Of a stretch of DNA of 64,000 bases, positions 63,525-64,000 are shown one piece after another. Source of the stretch: Paenibacillus sp. JZ16. Lineage in GTDB: Bacteria > Bacillota > Bacilli > Paenibacillales > Paenibacillaceae. Position 1 is the first letter of the stretch. Every line of letters begins with the position of its first letter. Below the pieces are notes generated by a model. It was not told the origin of the DNA and did no database searches. It worked only from the letters and a program-made list of their open reading frames with translations. The stretch is taken from the NCBI RefSeq assembly GCF_015326965.1, contig NZ_CP017659.1, forward strand, positions 2,604,001 through 2,668,000, read 5' to 3'. A program made the position numbers and the translations under genes.

Positions 63525-64000
63525 ATAGTTCATCCATTTCAGAAAACAAAACCCTAAACTCCCGCATTCCGAGGAATTTCAGCACGGTTCTGGTGATATG
63601 TTTGGTTTTGCTCGGTATTAGCGTGCTCGCATCTTTCACCTTAGGCTCCCGGCCCATCCGATTTCATGAATTGATGGACGGATTATTTCACCCGGACATC
63701 GATTCCTACGGAGCAAACGTGGTTCGAAAAAGGATTCCTCGAACGATTTTCAGTTTGTTTTGCGGTGCAGCACTTGGCGTTTCCGGGGCGCTTATGCAAG
63801 CCGTCACCCGCAACCCGATTGCAGACCCGAGCATTCTGGGCGTCAACACCGGCGCAGCATTGTTTGTGGTTTGCGGAATTGCGTTCTTGAATATTAGCAC
63901 CGCTAATCAATATATCTGGCTAGCCTTAGCCGGAGCGACCATTACCGCAGTGTTTGTATTCGGAATCGGTTCCATGGGGCGTGGCGGTGCTACGCCCCTT
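63521..64000 (+). CDS. FecCD-family siderophore permease, 3'-truncated
   Basis: The ATG at 63521 overlaps the binding-protein stop by four bases (ATGA). The translation runs open to the window end and reads as a BtuC/FecC-type permease: a first membrane segment (about 20-40), then VRKRIPRTIFSLFCGAALG and RNPIADPSILGVNTGA, both hallmark motifs. Being cut by the window edge, about two thirds of the gene is missing. It is the channel for the binding protein at 62430-63524. Confidence 0.9.
   Translation, partial: MNSSSISENKTLNSRIPRNFSTVLVICLVLLGISVLASFTLGSRPIRFHELMDGLFHPDIDSYGANVVRKRIPRTIFSLFCGAALGVSGALMQAVTRNPIADPSILGVNTGAALFVVCGIAFLNISTANQYIWLALAGATITAVFVFGIGSMGRGGATPL

Overview
The window looks like chromosomal DNA of a Paenibacillus-type Firmicute. 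Indicators are SLH-domain and sortase-anchored surface proteins, several sugar-uptake operons with LplB/LplC-like permeases and no ATPase gene of their own, a YesM/YesN-type two-component pair, a Spo0E-like gene, a perfect Bacillus-type Fur box and a Bacillus-type LexA box, and six well-formed class I cyclic-di-GMP (GEMM-I) riboswitches. This is inferred from content; no marker gene identifies the species.

Layout. 1-3.7 kb: 3' part of a large Ig-like/SLH surface protein. 4.0-16.1 kb: a sugar-uptake and processing locus. A seven-gene minus-strand operon (DUF4832 protein, acyltransferase-domain protein, second DUF4832 protein, Gfo/Idh/MocA oxidoreductase, two permeases, binding lipoprotein) lies divergent to a LacI-family regulator and a secreted DUF4832 protein, with repeated TAACGTAAC-type sites between them. 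16.3-21.7 kb: response regulator, histidine kinase, MacB-like ATPase and FtsX permease. 21.8-22.6 kb: DUF5946 and Spo0E-like genes.

22.7-39.1 kb is the most unusual part. A 1820-residue LPNTA-anchored surface protein, a compact eight-gene operon for a reduced polyketide or fatty-acyl product, and a GAF-LuxR-type regulator are each preceded by c-di-GMP-I riboswitches with terminators. The regulator has two in tandem. The biosynthetic operon encodes a methyltransferase-acetoacetate decarboxylase fusion, ketoreductase, ACP, ketosynthase, a chain-length-factor-like ketosynthase with Gln in place of the active-site Cys, a FabZ dehydratase, FabI enoyl reductase and a PfaC-like dehydratase. A previously hidden Sfp-type phosphopantetheinyl transferase pseudogene lies inside it. 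I read this as a c-di-GMP-controlled, type II PKS-like pathway whose product is unknown.

39.2-43.2 kb: a sulfolactate cluster resembling the Bacillus yit region (YitT-family membrane protein, ComA, MFS carrier, ComB). 43.3-45.3 kb: SOS-type operon with a UvrX-like Y-family polymerase and a YolD-like protein. 45.4-47.1 kb: TetR regulator divergent to an SDR gene. 47.2-52.2 kb: an LPKTG adhesin and a secreted transglutaminase-like protein, the latter under two tandem c-di-GMP-I riboswitches. 52.5-60.1 kb: a second sugar ABC system with its YesM/YesN pair and an extra binding lipoprotein. 60.2-62.0 kb: TetR, DUF4188 and DUF1992 genes. 62.2-64.0 kb: Fur-controlled siderophore-uptake operon running off the window.

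Taken together, c-di-GMP appears to tie surface adhesion, cell-surface transglutaminase-like activity and a secondary-lipid or polyketide pathway into one local regulon. The predicted switch logic differs: OFF for the adhesin, biosynthetic operon and regulator, ON for the transglutaminase gene. All of this is from reading sequence; no searches or folding were run.
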